Shown here piece after piece: positions 57,705 to 64,000 of a DNA stretch of 64,000 nucleotides. Within the stretch, counting starts at the first letter, position 1. Every line of letters starts with the position of its first letter. The stretch covers positions 62,001 to 126,000 of the IMG/VR virus record IMGVR_UViG_3300022932_000014. One strand, given 5' to 3'. Under the pieces are notes generated by a model, which worked only from the letters and a program-made list of their open reading frames with translations, searched no databases and was not told the DNA's origin. This stretch comes from a virus. Made by a program: the position numbers and the translations under genes.

Positions 57705-57911
57705 ATGACAAACGAAGAATTATACGCCACTTACATGCTAGGATTTACAGATGAATTAGATGGAAAGGAGGATATTAAATTTTATTTAAGTGATCACCCA
57801 CTGAAATCTCCAGCTTATAAGTTAGGCCGTTCGCATGCTGTCATTGGAGATGATTGCAGAAGTGTAGATTACTTATCCAGAGAAGAAATAATTAAAATGA
57901 TAAGACAATGA
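57705..57911 (+). CDS. Hypothetical protein, 68 aa
   Basis: Contains YKLGRSHAVIGDDCRSVDYLS, similar to a repeating pattern in small phage proteins. ATGA overlap with the next frame. Confidence 0.65.
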   Translation: MTNEELYATYMLGFTDELDGKEDIKFYLSDHPLKSPAYKLGRSHAVIGDDCRSVDYLSREEIIKMIRQ

Positions 57912-58462
57912 CATTAAGAGAGGAATTTGAAGATTACATAACTAGTTGGAATAAGCTTTCTGTAGAAACTCTATTTGCGAGTAATAAAGAATATATTAAA
58001 TAGCTTGAAGATAAATATAATAATTATGAATGCGATTGTAGCGATAAGTCTCTAGAAGATTACGATGAGTCTGAAATAGTTGATCATTTAAAAAGCGAGA
58101 AGTTTGATTTTATAGAAGAAGTGGAGGATCATGAAATGATTGAATATTTAGAGTCTACAGGTCACACAATCGTTCATGGAAATTATATTCCTAAAGATGA
58201 AGAATTTGTAGACCATAATGATTTGAGCAAATTAGATGAAATAAGAACTAAGTTTTTAAACTCTAGTTGGGCGGAAAGAGAAAAAATTTATAATAAAGTA
58301 ATAAAAGATGAGGGTAGAAAATTAGATGAATTTAGTAATTTTGACCTCTTTTACCATTTAGACGACACAGGTTTTGATTTTCTAGATAATATTGATAGTC
58401 AAGAAATTATAAGTCATTTAAATGCAGTAGGTTATTACGTAATAGAATCTAGTAAATACTAA
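57908..58462 (+). pseudogene. Acidic protein gene interrupted by one in-frame TAG (184 codons)
   Basis: From the ATG at 57908 (ATGA overlap with the previous gene) the frame is open to 58462 except for a single TAG at 58001-58003, after MTLREEFEDYITSW...EYIK. Sequence continues in the same frame with LEDKYNNYECDCSDKSLEDY, a coding-like acidic stretch with Tyr/Asp-rich HLDDTGFDFLDN near the end. A GTG at 58121 could restart a 113-aa product. A CAG or AAG to TAG change is the simplest explanation; TAG is a normal stop elsewhere in the window. Family not recognised. Confidence 0.7.
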
Positions 58463-58465
58463 ATT

Positions 58466-58711
58466 ATGAAAAGTGATTCACTAATTAAATTAGGTATATT
58501 CCAAAAACGGCTAAAGAAAATAGGAATAGGTATTGAATTAGGAGCCAATTGGCCGTGGGTTTATGCTACTAGGATTCAAGGAAAACCAGTTACTGAAAAG
58601 TACTTGGCAGATTGGGGTTTTACAATAGCTTTTCATAATGCGCGCGGAGAAACAAATTTTACAGACACAAAAGAGATTTTTAAATTAATAAGGAAATATG
58701 ACAACAGATAA
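58466..58711 (+). CDS. Hypothetical protein, 81 aa
   Basis: FQKRLKKIGIGIELGANWPWVY then KPVTEKYLADWGFTIAFH is a recurrent layout of small phage proteins. Function unknown. Overlaps the next gene by 14 bases. Confidence 0.65.
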   Translation: MKSDSLIKLGIFQKRLKKIGIGIELGANWPWVYATRIQGKPVTEKYLADWGFTIAFHNARGETNFTDTKEIFKLIRKYDNR

Positions 58712-58889
58712 ATTCGAAGAAGATCAAGCAAATATGTATGATGGAGAACTTCTAAAGTTAGTTGAAGATAAATTACATCTTCTATGTAAAACGGGCGGAA
58801 AAAGTTTAACAATGAGTGTTCCTCCAAGAATAGACGATTTTGATATGTTAGTGTGCGAATTAATAAGAAGATATAAACAAGCGTTATGA
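58698..58889 (+). CDS. Hypothetical protein, 63 aa
   Basis: Acidic start, helical end; GGKSL is encoded across ACGGGCGGAAAAAG. ATGA overlap with the next gene. Confidence 0.6.
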   Translation: MTTDKFEEDQANMYDGELLKLVEDKLHLLCKTGGKSLTMSVPPRIDDFDMLVCELIRRYKQAL

Positions 58890-59086
58890 GTAAAACTAAA
58901 GACAAAATAAAAGAGGTTTACCCTAGAGCATATGCTGAAAAATATCAAAAGAGAAATCCACTAGCTAAAGAATACTATTATTTGATTTGGTCTTCCAGAT
59001 TAAAAGATGAAAAGGTAAGATTAGGTGAAGGAGATACAGAAGCAAAAGCTTGGAAAGATGCTTTAAATTCGGCGGAAAATAAATAA
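58886..59086 (+). CDS. Hypothetical basic protein, 66 aa
   Basis: Lys-rich, with GEGDTEAKAWKDALNSAENK at the end; the last codons are a TCGGCGGAAAATAAATAAAAACAG motif copy. Unrecognised. Confidence 0.6.
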   Translation: MSKTKDKIKEVYPRAYAEKYQKRNPLAKEYYYLIWSSRLKDEKVRLGEGDTEAKAWKDALNSAENK

Positions 59087-59094
59087 AAACAGAT

Positions 59095-59271
59095 ATGATT
59101 AAACTAAAAGTAGAACAATGGAAAGTTACAGGTAAGTATTATTCCACAGAAGAAATAGAAGTAGAGTCTTTAGATAATCTTGAGTCTAAATTAGGCAGAG
59201 GTATGGTTTCAACAGTTTATATAATTGAGGAAGATAATTTCGAACAGCCTTATAGAGCTTATTTACTATAA
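59095..59271 (+). CDS. Hypothetical protein, 58 aa
   Basis: Beta-rich with ESKLGRGMVSTVYIIEEDNF. Preceded by AAAAACAGAT-ATG. Confidence 0.55.
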   Translation: MIKLKVEQWKVTGKYYSTEEIEVESLDNLESKLGRGMVSTVYIIEEDNFEQPYRAYLL

Positions 59272-59303
59272 CTCAGCCGAAAAAAGAACTAAAACAAAAA
59301 TAG

Positions 59304-60554
59304 ATGAATATAGAAAAATTACAACAGCTTTACGAAGCAGAAGAGACAATTGCAGAGGCTGCTAGAAAATACGCTAAATCAGAAGGAATTGAATACTCGG
59401 ATTCTTTTAGGAGACAATGTAGTAAGATTTTAAATAAAGTGAAAGTTGTGGATGGGGATTTAGAAGTCGAAGTAAAAACAGATTCTAATAATTATGAAAA
59501 TGACAAACTAAAAATAACTAAGGGTTTTACTGCTATAAATGAATCAGGCCAATTAATGGCAATAGGAGAATATTGCTCTTTTTATGGTTTAGATGTCAAC
59601 AAAATTAGGAGTTATAAGCTTATAAGCCACACGGGGCAGCCTTTTTATAACTGCGTATTTTATGAAGAAGTACTAGAACCATTAGTAACAGAAGAAGAGT
59701 TAAAGGCTTTGATTGGTGAAGGCCTTTTGGGAATTAATAGACAAATTAACCAAACTAAATCTATTGGAAAAACAGGTATCGTTAAAATTGCAGATCTCCA
59801 TCTAGGGGCTTACGTTGATAATCTAATTAAAACTAAAAACTTCTCTATAGATATTTTAGCAAATAAACTGTTAGATGCCGCTGATAACATTAATAGTAGA
59901 AAATATGCTGATGTTCACATACATATTTTAGGAGATTTAATTGAGAGTTTTACTGGATTATCACATAAGAATACCTGGAAAGGATTAGACAAAGCTATGG
60001 TAGGGGCTGAAGCCGTAAAACTTGTAGTTAAAATCTTGCATGAGAATTTCTTGTCTAAAATAACTAATTTGAGATATATAAAAGTTGTGGCAGGAAATCA
60101 TGACAGAATTACCTCAGATAATAAAGAAGATGTTCAAGGAGGCGCAGCCAATCTTGTTTGTTGGGGACTAGAATTAATCGGCTATGAAGTAGAGTTTAAT
60201 CCTTTGGTAATAACTCACACTATTGATAATATTTGTCATATTTTAACTCATGGACATCACGCTATCAGTAAAAGATCTACAAAACAGTTGTGTTGGGACT
60301 ATGGTGTCCAAGGTAAGTATAATTTAATATGTGAAGGTCACTTACACAGCATTATTCAGAAATTAAATATTAATCAACGAGATTCTTACCAAACTATTAA
60401 AGATGATGCGGTTGATCATAGAAGAATGAACTTACCTTCCTTTTTTACGGGCAATTTTTTCAGTGAGTCTTTAGGTTATACCTCTGAAAGTGGATTTGTT
60501 ATTGTAGAAGATAACGGCAAAGGTGTCCCGAATGTTTTTTACTATGCAATTTAA
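59304..60554 (+). CDS. Calcineurin-like metallophosphoesterase (SbcD-like) with N-terminal HTH-like region
   Basis: 416 aa. The metallophosphoesterase core shows all metal ligands: ADLHLGAY (DxH), ILGDLIESF (GD), AGNHDRIT (GNHD), LTHGHHAI (H) and CEGHLHSI (GHxH). The N-terminal 130 residues include a charged helical region (EETIAEAARKYAKSEGI). Related phage proteins act as nucleases or phosphatases in replication and recombination. No SbcC partner is visible in the window. Confidence 0.8.
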   Translation: MNIEKLQQLYEAEETIAEAARKYAKSEGIEYSDSFRRQCSKILNKVKVVDGDLEVEVKTDSNNYENDKLKITKGFTAINESGQLMAIGEYCSFYGLDVNKIRSYKLISHTGQPFYNCVFYEEVLEPLVTEEELKALIGEGLLGINRQINQTKSIGKTGIVKIADLHLGAYVDNLIKTKNFSIDILANKLLDAADNINSRKYADVHIHILGDLIESFTGLSHKNTWKGLDKAMVGAEAVKLVVKILHENFLSKITNLRYIKVVAGNHDRITSDNKEDVQGGAANLVCWGLELIGYEVEFNPLVITHTIDNICHILTHGHHAISKRSTKQLCWDYGVQGKYNLICEGHLHSIIQKLNINQRDSYQTIKDDAVDHRRMNLPSFFTGNFFSESLGYTSESGFVIVEDNGKGVPNVFYYAI

Positions 60555-60575
60555 TTATTCAGAAATTAAGTAATT

Positions 60576-60605
60576 TTGAGGTCTGGATTTAAATGCTTAC
60601 TTTTG
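60576..60605 (+). promoter_or_regulatory. Bacteroidetes-type promoter
   Basis: TTG at 60576-60578, 19 bases, TACTTTTG at 60598-60605, leaving a leader of about 110 bases before the endonuclease VII-like gene. Confidence 0.7.
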
Positions 60606-60724
60606 CTTTGTTAACTACTTGATGCAACATTTAGCTAACTTAGAAAAATTATATTTTTACCGAAAAGCTTCTTTCATTACCTATTGCATTAGGTGTTTGA
60701 GAGGAGTTTTTCATTTTTAATAAT

Positions 60725-61291
60725 ATGTGTGAATTAAAATTTTGCAGAGCTTGTGAAAAAGACAAAGATGTTTTGGAGTTCCATAAAAAACAAGAATATC
60801 CTGATGGTAGGTATCCTAGATGTAAAGAGTGTGTCAAAGCTAAAATATATCTTCCTGAAAAAATTTTTATAATTGAAGGTCAAAAGAAGTGCTCTAAATG
60901 TGGAGATATGAAGGATCTTTCATGTTTTGATAAAAGAGTTAATAGAAAATCAGGTATTCAATCTATGTGTAGACATTGTAGGGCTTCTTATCCTAAAAAT
61001 AAATATCCTGAACGAATAAGAAATTACGATTTACTAAAAACTTATGGAATATCATCTGAAGACTTTGAAAATCTTTTAAAATCTCAAAATAATTGTTGTG
61101 CTATTTGTAATATAAATCAATATGAATTAAAAGATCGTAAGAAAAAGTTTTTATGCGTAGACCATTGCCACGAGAGTGGTAATATACGTGGTTTGCTCTG
61201 TGATAAGTGCAACAGAGGTATAGGATTACTTGGAGATGATGTAAGTAACTTAAAATCAGCTGTTAACTATTTATCCAAATACTCTGTTTAA
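60725..61291 (+). CDS. Endonuclease VII-like HNH nuclease with two zinc motifs
   Basis: 188 aa. Two N-terminal CxxC...CxxC modules (CRAC/CKEC about 8-38 and CSKC/CRHC about 58-85) precede the core: YGISSEDFENLLKSQNNCCA, then VDHCHESGNIRGLLCDKCNRGIGLLGDD (about 140-167), a textbook recombination endonuclease VII/HNH motif with zinc-binding Cys pairs. Such proteins resolve DNA junctions or act as mobile nicking endonucleases. It has its own promoter and terminator, which fits an independent mobile unit. Confidence 0.88.
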   Translation: MCELKFCRACEKDKDVLEFHKKQEYPDGRYPRCKECVKAKIYLPEKIFIIEGQKKCSKCGDMKDLSCFDKRVNRKSGIQSMCRHCRASYPKNKYPERIRNYDLLKTYGISSEDFENLLKSQNNCCAICNINQYELKDRKKKFLCVDHCHESGNIRGLLCDKCNRGIGLLGDDVSNLKSAVNYLSKYSV

Positions 61292-61300
61292 CTTACTCTC

Positions 61301-61326
61301 AGTGCTCTTTAATTAGGGCACTTTTT
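61301..61326 (+). terminator. Rho-independent terminator
   Basis: AGTGCTC (61301-61307) pairs with GGGCACT (61316-61322), followed by a T run. Confidence 0.8.
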
Positions 61327-61363
61327 GTTTTTACTGTTTTTTAATCTTTTTTGCCCGAAAAAT

Positions 61364-61394
61364 TTGGTAGTCTAAAAAACAATCCTTAGATTTG
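61364..61394 (+). promoter_or_regulatory. Bacteroidetes-type promoter
   Basis: TTG at 61364-61366, 20 bases, TAGATTTG at 61387-61394; ATG at 61414. A TTTTGCCCGAAAAAT motif copy abuts it. Confidence 0.8.
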
Positions 61395-61413
61395 TAAAAT
61401 AAAATTAGAAACT

Positions 61414-61596
61414 ATGAACTATAGAATGTTATTAATTGAAATGTTGGCTGATTATACAGAAAGATGGAGCGAAGAAGAAAACTCAGATAAAAATAAAGTA
61501 TATAAAGAAGTTGTAAATGATCTTAGATTGGCTTTAGAAATTGAGCCAAATCAAATAAGTACTATACAAAATGTAAATAAAATTTTAAACGAGTAA
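61414..61596 (+). CDS. Hypothetical acidic helical protein, 60 aa
   Basis: First gene after the 61364 promoter; helical, acidic. Unrecognised. Confidence 0.6.
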   Translation: MNYRMLLIEMLADYTERWSEEENSDKNKVYKEVVNDLRLALEIEPNQISTIQNVNKILNE

Positions 61597-61597
61597 T

Positions 61598-61903
61598 ATG
61601 ACAACAGAAGAATTTAAAATAGAATATCCACAATACTCACATCTGGAAAACGATGCTTTGTGGGATAAAATGATGGAAGTTTTATTACAGTCAGATAATG
61701 TTTTAATAGCCGATCCTAATAGAGAAATTATTTATCATGAGCCTATTGTTATAAATGGTATGAGCTATAGTGTAGAAGACGAGTACGCAACTGTTTGGTT
61801 AAATAATAAAGGTGAAAAAGTTAAGTTGAAAGAACCTGAATATTTTAAAGGTAGTCCAACAGAGAGTTATAAATGTGAAATTATAGATTTTGGTGAATTA
61901 TGA
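61598..61903 (+). CDS. Hypothetical acidic protein, 101 aa
   Basis: Mixed alpha/beta, with NREIIYHEPIVINGMSYSVED. ATGA overlap with the next gene. Unrecognised. Confidence 0.65.
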   Translation: MTTEEFKIEYPQYSHLENDALWDKMMEVLLQSDNVLIADPNREIIYHEPIVINGMSYSVEDEYATVWLNNKGEKVKLKEPEYFKGSPTESYKCEIIDFGEL

Positions 61904-62112
61904 AATGGAAACAAATAGAAGAGCAAGATATTTGGTTATGCAAAACTCCAATAGGCCAATATGAGATAGTGGGTGGCTATGGTTTCTGTAGTTATTTTAA
62001 TAATGAGCCTATATCCAGATTTGTAGATTTTGAAACAGCAAAAGAAGAAGCTAAAATACATTTACTTAAAACCTACTACAGTTTAAAAATATATTTAGAA
62101 CTAGATGAATAA
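61900..62112 (+). CDS. Hypothetical protein, 70 aa
   Basis: Small alpha/beta protein; QYEIVGGYGFCSYF in the middle, a helix FETAKEEAKIHLLKTYYS at the end. Confidence 0.6.
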   Translation: MKWKQIEEQDIWLCKTPIGQYEIVGGYGFCSYFNNEPISRFVDFETAKEEAKIHLLKTYYSLKIYLELDE

Positions 62113-62278
62113 AGAAATAGAACGGTACGATCAAATAGAATATGATGAAGGCATTTGGTATCATATGCTTGATAATAATACAGTCACTTTAGAATTTAGT
62201 CAAGATGTGAATTATTCTTTTAAAACTGAGAAATTAACACCCGAAGAAATAATGGAAAAATATAATATAAAATTATGA
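62105..62278 (+). CDS. Hypothetical acidic protein, 57 aa
   Basis: Overlaps both neighbours (8 and 4 bases). Unrecognised. Confidence 0.55.
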   Translation: MNKEIERYDQIEYDEGIWYHMLDNNTVTLEFSQDVNYSFKTEKLTPEEIMEKYNIKL

Positions 62279-62436
62279 AAGAAAAATTAGAAGATTTAAT
62301 AGACTTAGGTATGACTTATTTAGATGCTAAAATGTTTATAAAAAGTATATATTTTGAAGGTTGTGATGATTCTATAGGAGTTAATAAGCCTTTTGATGAA
62401 GAAATAGAAAGAACATTTGAACTTAAGTTATTATGA
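62275..62436 (+). CDS. Hypothetical acidic protein, 53 aa
   Basis: ATGA overlaps at both ends; helical with a CDD acidic patch. Unrecognised. Confidence 0.55.
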   Translation: MKEKLEDLIDLGMTYLDAKMFIKSIYFEGCDDSIGVNKPFDEEIERTFELKLL

Positions 62437-62960
62437 GAAATACAATTTTAGCGACCTTAGCAGTTATTCTTGGAGTGACTGCTTTTTCTTGTTTTGCGCC
62501 GAAAGTAAAAGACAAAAGGCAACCAAAACTTGATCCAAGCATCAAAATAGTTAATCTAAGCGGAGAAATAGGTTTAGATACAATAACTTCTATCGGATTA
62601 TCAGAACTAGGCTTAAAAGACCTTAAAATCATTATTGTTAGTTTGAGCTTAGAAGAATTAGAAAACAATGAAACTTTAATGGGGTATATTGACCAGGCAG
62701 ATGGTTATTATTTAATTAAACTAAGAAGTGACTTGTATAGAGATTATTATATTACCATTTTAGCCCATGAACTCATTCATCTATATGATATGGAAAAAGG
62801 AGATCTTAAATTACTTTATTATGGATTTTTATATAAAGGTTTAGTATATACTTTTAACACACCCTACTATGATAGAAAATTTGAGGAAACTGCTTTTGAT
62901 GGTGAGTTTGAATTAGGAATAAAAATAAGATATAAAACAACGAATCCCTCTGGCAACTAA
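62433..62960 (+). CDS. Exported HExxH metallopeptidase, possible lipoprotein, 175 aa
   Basis: Signal peptide MRNTILATLAVILGVTAFSC; the Cys at 20 in AFSC could be lipid-modified, although the lipobox is weak. The catalytic motif ILAHELIHLYD (about 109-119) is followed by acidic residues in FEETAFDGEFE that may give the third zinc ligand. A phage-encoded envelope-facing peptidase could trim surface or incoming phage proteins. The gene ends in a bidirectional terminator. Confidence 0.65.
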   Translation: MRNTILATLAVILGVTAFSCFAPKVKDKRQPKLDPSIKIVNLSGEIGLDTITSIGLSELGLKDLKIIIVSLSLEELENNETLMGYIDQADGYYLIKLRSDLYRDYYITILAHELIHLYDMEKGDLKLLYYGFLYKGLVYTFNTPYYDRKFEETAFDGEFELGIKIRYKTTNPSGN

Positions 62961-62976
62961 GCTGGAGGGATTTTTT
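62943..62976. terminator. Bidirectional terminator between convergent operons
   Basis: AATCCCTC (62943-62950) pairs with GAGGGATT (62965-62972), followed by a T run. It overlaps the end of the peptidase gene and stands 7 bases from the end of the leftward operon. Confidence 0.8.
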
Positions 62977-62982
62977 CTGCGT

Positions 62983-63180
62983 TTAATTATTTGGTTTTTG
63001 AATTCTTTCAAGCTCCTTGCGGAAAACTTCCTCCGCGTTATATTCGAGCGACATACTCACTTCAATATATTTATCAAGTAATATGCTTACACATTCGTCA
63101 TATAATAAACTTTTAGTGTTAATACCCAATGACTGCATTGTATTTAGATTTTCTTTAGCTTTTTCCGTCATAATACTCAA
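62983..63180 (-). CDS. Hypothetical protein, 65 aa (leftward operon)
   Basis: Helical, charged; last gene of the leftward operon, overlapping its upstream neighbour by 26 bases. Unrecognised. Confidence 0.65.
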   Translation of the reverse strand: MSIMTEKAKENLNTMQSLGINTKSLLYDECVSILLDKYIEVSMSLEYNAEEVFRKELERIQKPNN

Positions 63181-63421
63181 TTTTAATTAATCCTAACTCT
63201 AACCATTCTTCTAATACCTCATAAGTTTTTAGATCATAATATTCTCTATATCCTAAAGTATATTTTAAAGAGCCTATTAAAGCGTTTTTTGCTTCTCCTT
63301 TTTTCGCCCAGACAAACTTTCCTGAATTCATTACAAGGAGTTCTTCATTTAGATAGATTCGGTATCCTGGTTTTGAACTTATTTTTAACTGTTCTAACTC
63401 TGTTGTTATTTTGTCTTTCAT
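63155..63421 (-). CDS. Hypothetical protein, 88 aa (leftward operon)
   Basis: Alpha/beta with GYRIYLNEELLVMNSGKFVW, then GEAKNALIGSLKY. Overlaps the gene to its right by 4 bases. The pattern is seen in Bacteroidetes phage proteins without assigned role. Confidence 0.65.
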   Translation of the reverse strand: MKDKITTELEQLKISSKPGYRIYLNEELLVMNSGKFVWAKKGEAKNALIGSLKYTLGYREYYDLKTYEVLEEWLELGLIKIEYYDGKS

Positions 63422-63822
63422 AATAAGGATTGCAGTATTTCTATTTTATTATTTATTCTGTCTAGATCTCTACTTTTAAATATCTGTTCTACCAATGGAA
63501 GATTATTTATATTATCTCTTAATTGTTCTAATGTCTGTAGACTTTCTTTTATTATACTTTTTTGTGCGTCGAATCCAGCTAAATAAGCATTTTCTAAATC
63601 GCTTATGCACTCTACTTGTCCTATTCTATCCAAAGCGTATTTAAGTAAAAACTTATTATGTATAATATTTATTTCTTCATTTGTTAATGGCGCGCCACCC
63701 CAAGCTTCTGGTATTCCTAGTTTCTCTACTTCCTCGTTAAATAAATCTTTATAAAATTTTTGTAACTCAATTAAAGCTTGTAAATTATCAGATAAAGTTA
63801 ACGATATTGGTTTTATTTCCAT
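63418..63822 (-). CDS. Hypothetical helical protein, 134 aa (leftward operon)
   Basis: Helical; GIPEAWGGAPLTNEEINI and LENAYLAGFDAQ are its most distinctive parts. Coupled by ATGA-type overlap to the next gene downstream. Unrecognised. Confidence 0.65.
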   Translation of the reverse strand: MEIKPISLTLSDNLQALIELQKFYKDLFNEEVEKLGIPEAWGGAPLTNEEINIIHNKFLLKYALDRIGQVECISDLENAYLAGFDAQKSIIKESLQTLEQLRDNINNLPLVEQIFKSRDLDRINNKIEILQSLL

Positions 63823-63828
63823 AGTTAT

Positions 63829-63984
63829 TTATTTTAGAAACCATACACCTATTGGATAAAATACAATAAGTAAAATGTTTTTAAAGTTATTAAATTTAAC
63901 ACCGCAAAAATCAGCTATTAAAGCAATAAGAAAACCTGCTAAAATGTAAAAGAATATTAGATCTATTATCAGTACTGTTATCAT
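63829..63984 (-). CDS. Small membrane protein, 51 aa (leftward operon)
   Basis: Start ATG at 63984 reading left, stop 6 bases before the next gene's start. Two hydrophobic segments (about 3-25 and 35-50). Unrecognised. Confidence 0.55.
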   Translation of the reverse strand: MITVLIIDLIFFYILAGFLIALIADFCGVKFNNFKNILLIVFYPIGVWFLK

Positions 63985-64000
63985 ATTTTATAAGGTTTTA

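Noticed and set aside
57908-58003. Genome-wide TAG recoding
   Set aside because: Several clearly intact genes end in TAG at the expected place (for example 5051-5053), so TAG acts as a stop.
586-61360. CRISPR array from the repeated CG-core motif
   Set aside because: The repeats are short, variable and irregularly spaced over the whole window; no cas genes.

Overview
The window reads as the early/replication half of a large, AT-rich tailed-phage genome infecting a Bacteroidetes host, most likely a Flavobacterium relative. The grounds are: promoters of the Bacteroidetes type (TTG, about 19-20 bases, TAnnTTTG) in front of many transcription units; almost no Shine-Dalgarno sequences but A-rich leaders before start codons; very small genes packed on one strand with 1-20 base overlaps; and lipoprotein/outer-membrane signal peptides. 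No capsid, tail, terminase or integrase gene is visible, so the structural half lies outside. Only the right edge (62983-63984) and possibly one gene at 9246-9548 are on the minus strand.

Layout. 1-5909: end of a possible nucleotide-hydrolase gene, a single-stranded DNA-binding protein, an HNH endonuclease, a GroES-like protein, a membrane-anchored coiled coil, a BCS1-like AAA+ ATPase, a minimal kinase-like protein and an HExxH peptidase. 6102-21826: dozens of very small unknown genes in a few operons, interrupted by a gene-poor, hairpin-rich stretch (9148-10209). This block contains the first of two cytosine-C5-methyltransferase-like proteins (19719 and 25307). 21894-23329: two exported proteins, a lipoprotein and an outer-membrane-like partner. 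24012-24074 is a tRNA-like element without an anticodon arm.

26847-31698 is the most striking region: a diversity-generating retroelement (DGR). Its order is promoter, small ORF, target gene 1 with variable repeat VR1, non-coding template repeat TR, reverse transcriptase with the DGR-type GxxxSQ motif, then target gene 2 with VR2. The mismatches between TR and the two VRs fall almost only at template adenines. A ClpX-like ATPase, a DnaQ-like exonuclease and a PD-(D/E)XK nuclease follow directly.

31799-41928: small genes, ribonucleotide reductase in the order nrdB-nrdA, a MazG-like hydrolase, a probable gene remnant next to a NUMOD4-HNH endonuclease, then a replication-initiator-like protein and a DnaB-like helicase. 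42485-43368 is a gene-free block that looks like one or two structured non-coding RNAs under their own promoter. 43369-62960: more small genes, a family B DNA polymerase followed by a LAGLIDADG endonuclease, a BT4734-like primase, a metallophosphoesterase, an endonuclease VII-like protein and a possibly lipid-anchored metallopeptidase. A bidirectional terminator at 62943 separates these from the leftward operon at the right edge.

Together SSB, helicase, primase-like protein, PolB, exonucleases, phosphoesterase and ribonucleotide reductase make a nearly complete phage replication and dNTP supply set. Four free-standing homing-type endonucleases sit beside replication or nucleotide genes. A short GC core flanked by T and A tracts (for example TTTTTCGCGAAAAA) recurs roughly once per kilobase and is not explained by any gene. 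All functional calls rest on reading motifs by eye; no database search was run.
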